Shown here piece after piece: positions 5,922-6,633 of a stretch of DNA of 6,633 nt. The DNA is taken from positions 1 to 6,633 of the forward strand of contig CAMLFI010000144.1 of the NCBI GenBank assembly GCA_946479225.1, given 5' to 3'. Both the position numbers and the translations under genes were made by a program. The DNA comes from an uncultured Mucilaginibacter sp. (GTDB lineage Bacteria; Bacteroidota; Bacteroidia; Sphingobacteriales; Sphingobacteriaceae). The notes under the pieces were generated by a model, which saw only the letters and a program-made list of their open reading frames with translations, made no database searches and was not told the DNA's origin. How positions within the stretch are numbered: position 1 is the stretch's first letter; every line of letters starts with the position of its first letter.

Positions 5922-5957
5922 AGTTGTCATTCTGAGCAATAACGAAGAATGACAATT
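5922..5957. terminator. Palindromic repeat, likely shared terminator of pepP and meaB
   Basis: TTGTCATTCT (5924-5933) pairs perfectly with AGAATGACAA (5946-5955), with one G-U and one A-T pair extending the stem and a 12-base loop. It sits between two convergent genes, 4 bases past the meaB stop. On the minus strand a CTTCCTTTTTATA tract follows; on the plus strand the tail is ATTAACATTAAAT, so termination is more convincing leftward. The wording GTCATTCTGAG...CGAAGAATGAC resembles the element at 225-292 and may belong to the same interspersed repeat family. Confidence 0.55.
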
Positions 5958-5961
5958 AACA

Positions 5962-6633
5962 TTAAATATGTTTTTCTGCAAAAGAATACAGATTAAAATC
6001 TTCCCCATCCATCACCTTCTCAATGTCTTGCCGCAACTTTCTCTTATCAACCCCGGCCATTCGCTTTTGTTGAATAAGCCGGTAGGCTTTCTCTGTCAGA
6101 AGCATCGCTTTCCAGGAATTGTTACCGGGTTCTGAGGATAAAATGAAATCAGCAACCTCGTCAACACCCGCGCCAGTTGTACCTACTGTCTTAAATACAG
6201 GTATTTCTTCGCCTGGCTTTTGGCGAATTATTTTTTTAAGATTATTAGCAAACAGATTGGCGTCGGGCCTGTCGGCTTTATTGATCATAAAGGCATCGGC
6301 AATTTCCATCAGCCCTGATTTTATGTTCTGCACTTCATCGCCCGCTTCGGGAACTAAAACCACTAAAGTAATATCAGCCAACCCGGCTATTTCCACTTCC
6401 GACTGCCCCACACCTACGGTTTCCACAAGTACATAATCAAAGCCGGCAGCACGAAGCACATCTGTCATTTCAATTGTTTTTGCCGATAGCCCGCCCAAAG
6501 AGCCACGTGTAGCCAACGAACGGATAAAAACATCGGGATGGTTAAAGTGCGACGCCATGCGGATTCTGTCGCCAAGCAATGAGCCGAAATTAAATGGCGA
6601 AGTTGGATCGATAGCGAGCACAGCTATTTTTTT
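5962..6633 (-). CDS. meaB: Methylmalonyl-CoA mutase-associated GTPase MeaB (ArgK family), 5' truncated
   Basis: MeaB is a cytosolic P-loop GTPase of the G3E type. It works as a chaperone for adenosylcobalamin-dependent methylmalonyl-CoA mutase, gating cofactor loading and protecting against inactivation. The frame stays open to the window edge: four codons (Lys-Lys-Ile-Ala) precede the GTG at 6621 and continue into VLAIDPTSPF, so the GTG is an internal Val codon, not a start. About 223 residues are present. Roughly 100 N-terminal residues, including the Walker A loop, lie outside, judging by the usual length of about 330. Visible signatures are DPTSPF with LLGDRIRM, FIRSLATRGSLGGLS, ETVGVGQSE (G3 region) and INKAD (G4, guanine specificity). 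The C-terminal portion after about KAMLLTEKAYRLIQQKR is helical, as in the MeaB dimerisation arm. The mutase genes are not in this window. ArgK/YgfD is a synonym for the same family. Confidence 0.93.
   Translation of the reverse strand, partial: KKIAVLAIDPTSPFNFGSLLGDRIRMASHFNHPDVFIRSLATRGSLGGLSAKTIEMTDVLRAAGFDYVLVETVGVGQSEVEIAGLADITLVVLVPEAGDEVQNIKSGLMEIADAFMINKADRPDANLFANNLKKIIRQKPGEEIPVFKTVGTTGAGVDEVADFILSSEPGNNSWKAMLLTEKAYRLIQQKRMAGVDKRKLRQDIEKVMDGEDFNLYSFAEKHI

Noticed and set aside
6619..6621. GTG as the start of meaB
   Set aside because: The frame is open to the window edge and the conserved MeaB sequence before VLAIDP, including the P-loop, must lie outside, so GTG is an internal Val codon.

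Overview
This window looks like an ordinary chromosomal stretch from a member of the Bacteroidota, probably the Sphingobacteriaceae (Mucilaginibacter or Pedobacter relatives). Four things support this. The intergenic DNA is AT-rich. Several starts lie behind TAnnTTTG-type -7 promoter elements. Starts sit in A/T-rich leaders with no clear Shine-Dalgarno sequence. The proteins themselves (an OmpA-family porin with a thrombospondin type-3 segment, a PepP of the Bacteroidota type and a 47-residue DUF6728-like protein) read as members of that phylum. The genus is an inference, since no search was possible.

Layout from left to right. Positions 1-303 are non-coding and hold a minus-strand terminator hairpin, nested inverted repeats and an interspersed palindromic repeat of the GTCATCCTGAG...GTCGAAGGA type. 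A minus-strand operon follows, read right to left: a tiny membrane protein (2832-2975), ridA (2425-2805) and recG (304-2412, TTG start). The promoter of this operon lies within a few bases of its first start codon, just beyond a strong terminator (3015-3050) that ends the next gene. That gene is a 449-residue OmpA-family outer-membrane protein (3073-4422, minus).

A 153-bp divergent intergenic region carries two overlapping promoter candidates that point away from each other. Xaa-Pro aminopeptidase pepP (4576-5865) runs on the plus strand and converges on a 5'-truncated meaB GTPase gene (5962 to the window edge, minus). The convergent gap holds a 10-bp perfect stem and a TTTCGAA-type tract.

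The genes are housekeeping functions and do not form one pathway: replication-fork rescue (RecG), removal of reactive enamines (RidA), envelope anchoring (OmpA), peptide turnover (PepP) and care of the B12-dependent methylmalonyl-CoA mutase (MeaB). I found no evidence of an undescribed defence, mobile or biosynthetic system. The points most worth a second look are the small gene with its nearly leaderless promoter, the face-to-face promoters at 4450-4497, the Asp-to-Ser change in the OmpA peptidoglycan-binding motif, the codon-usage shift inside ompA, and the palindromic repeats.
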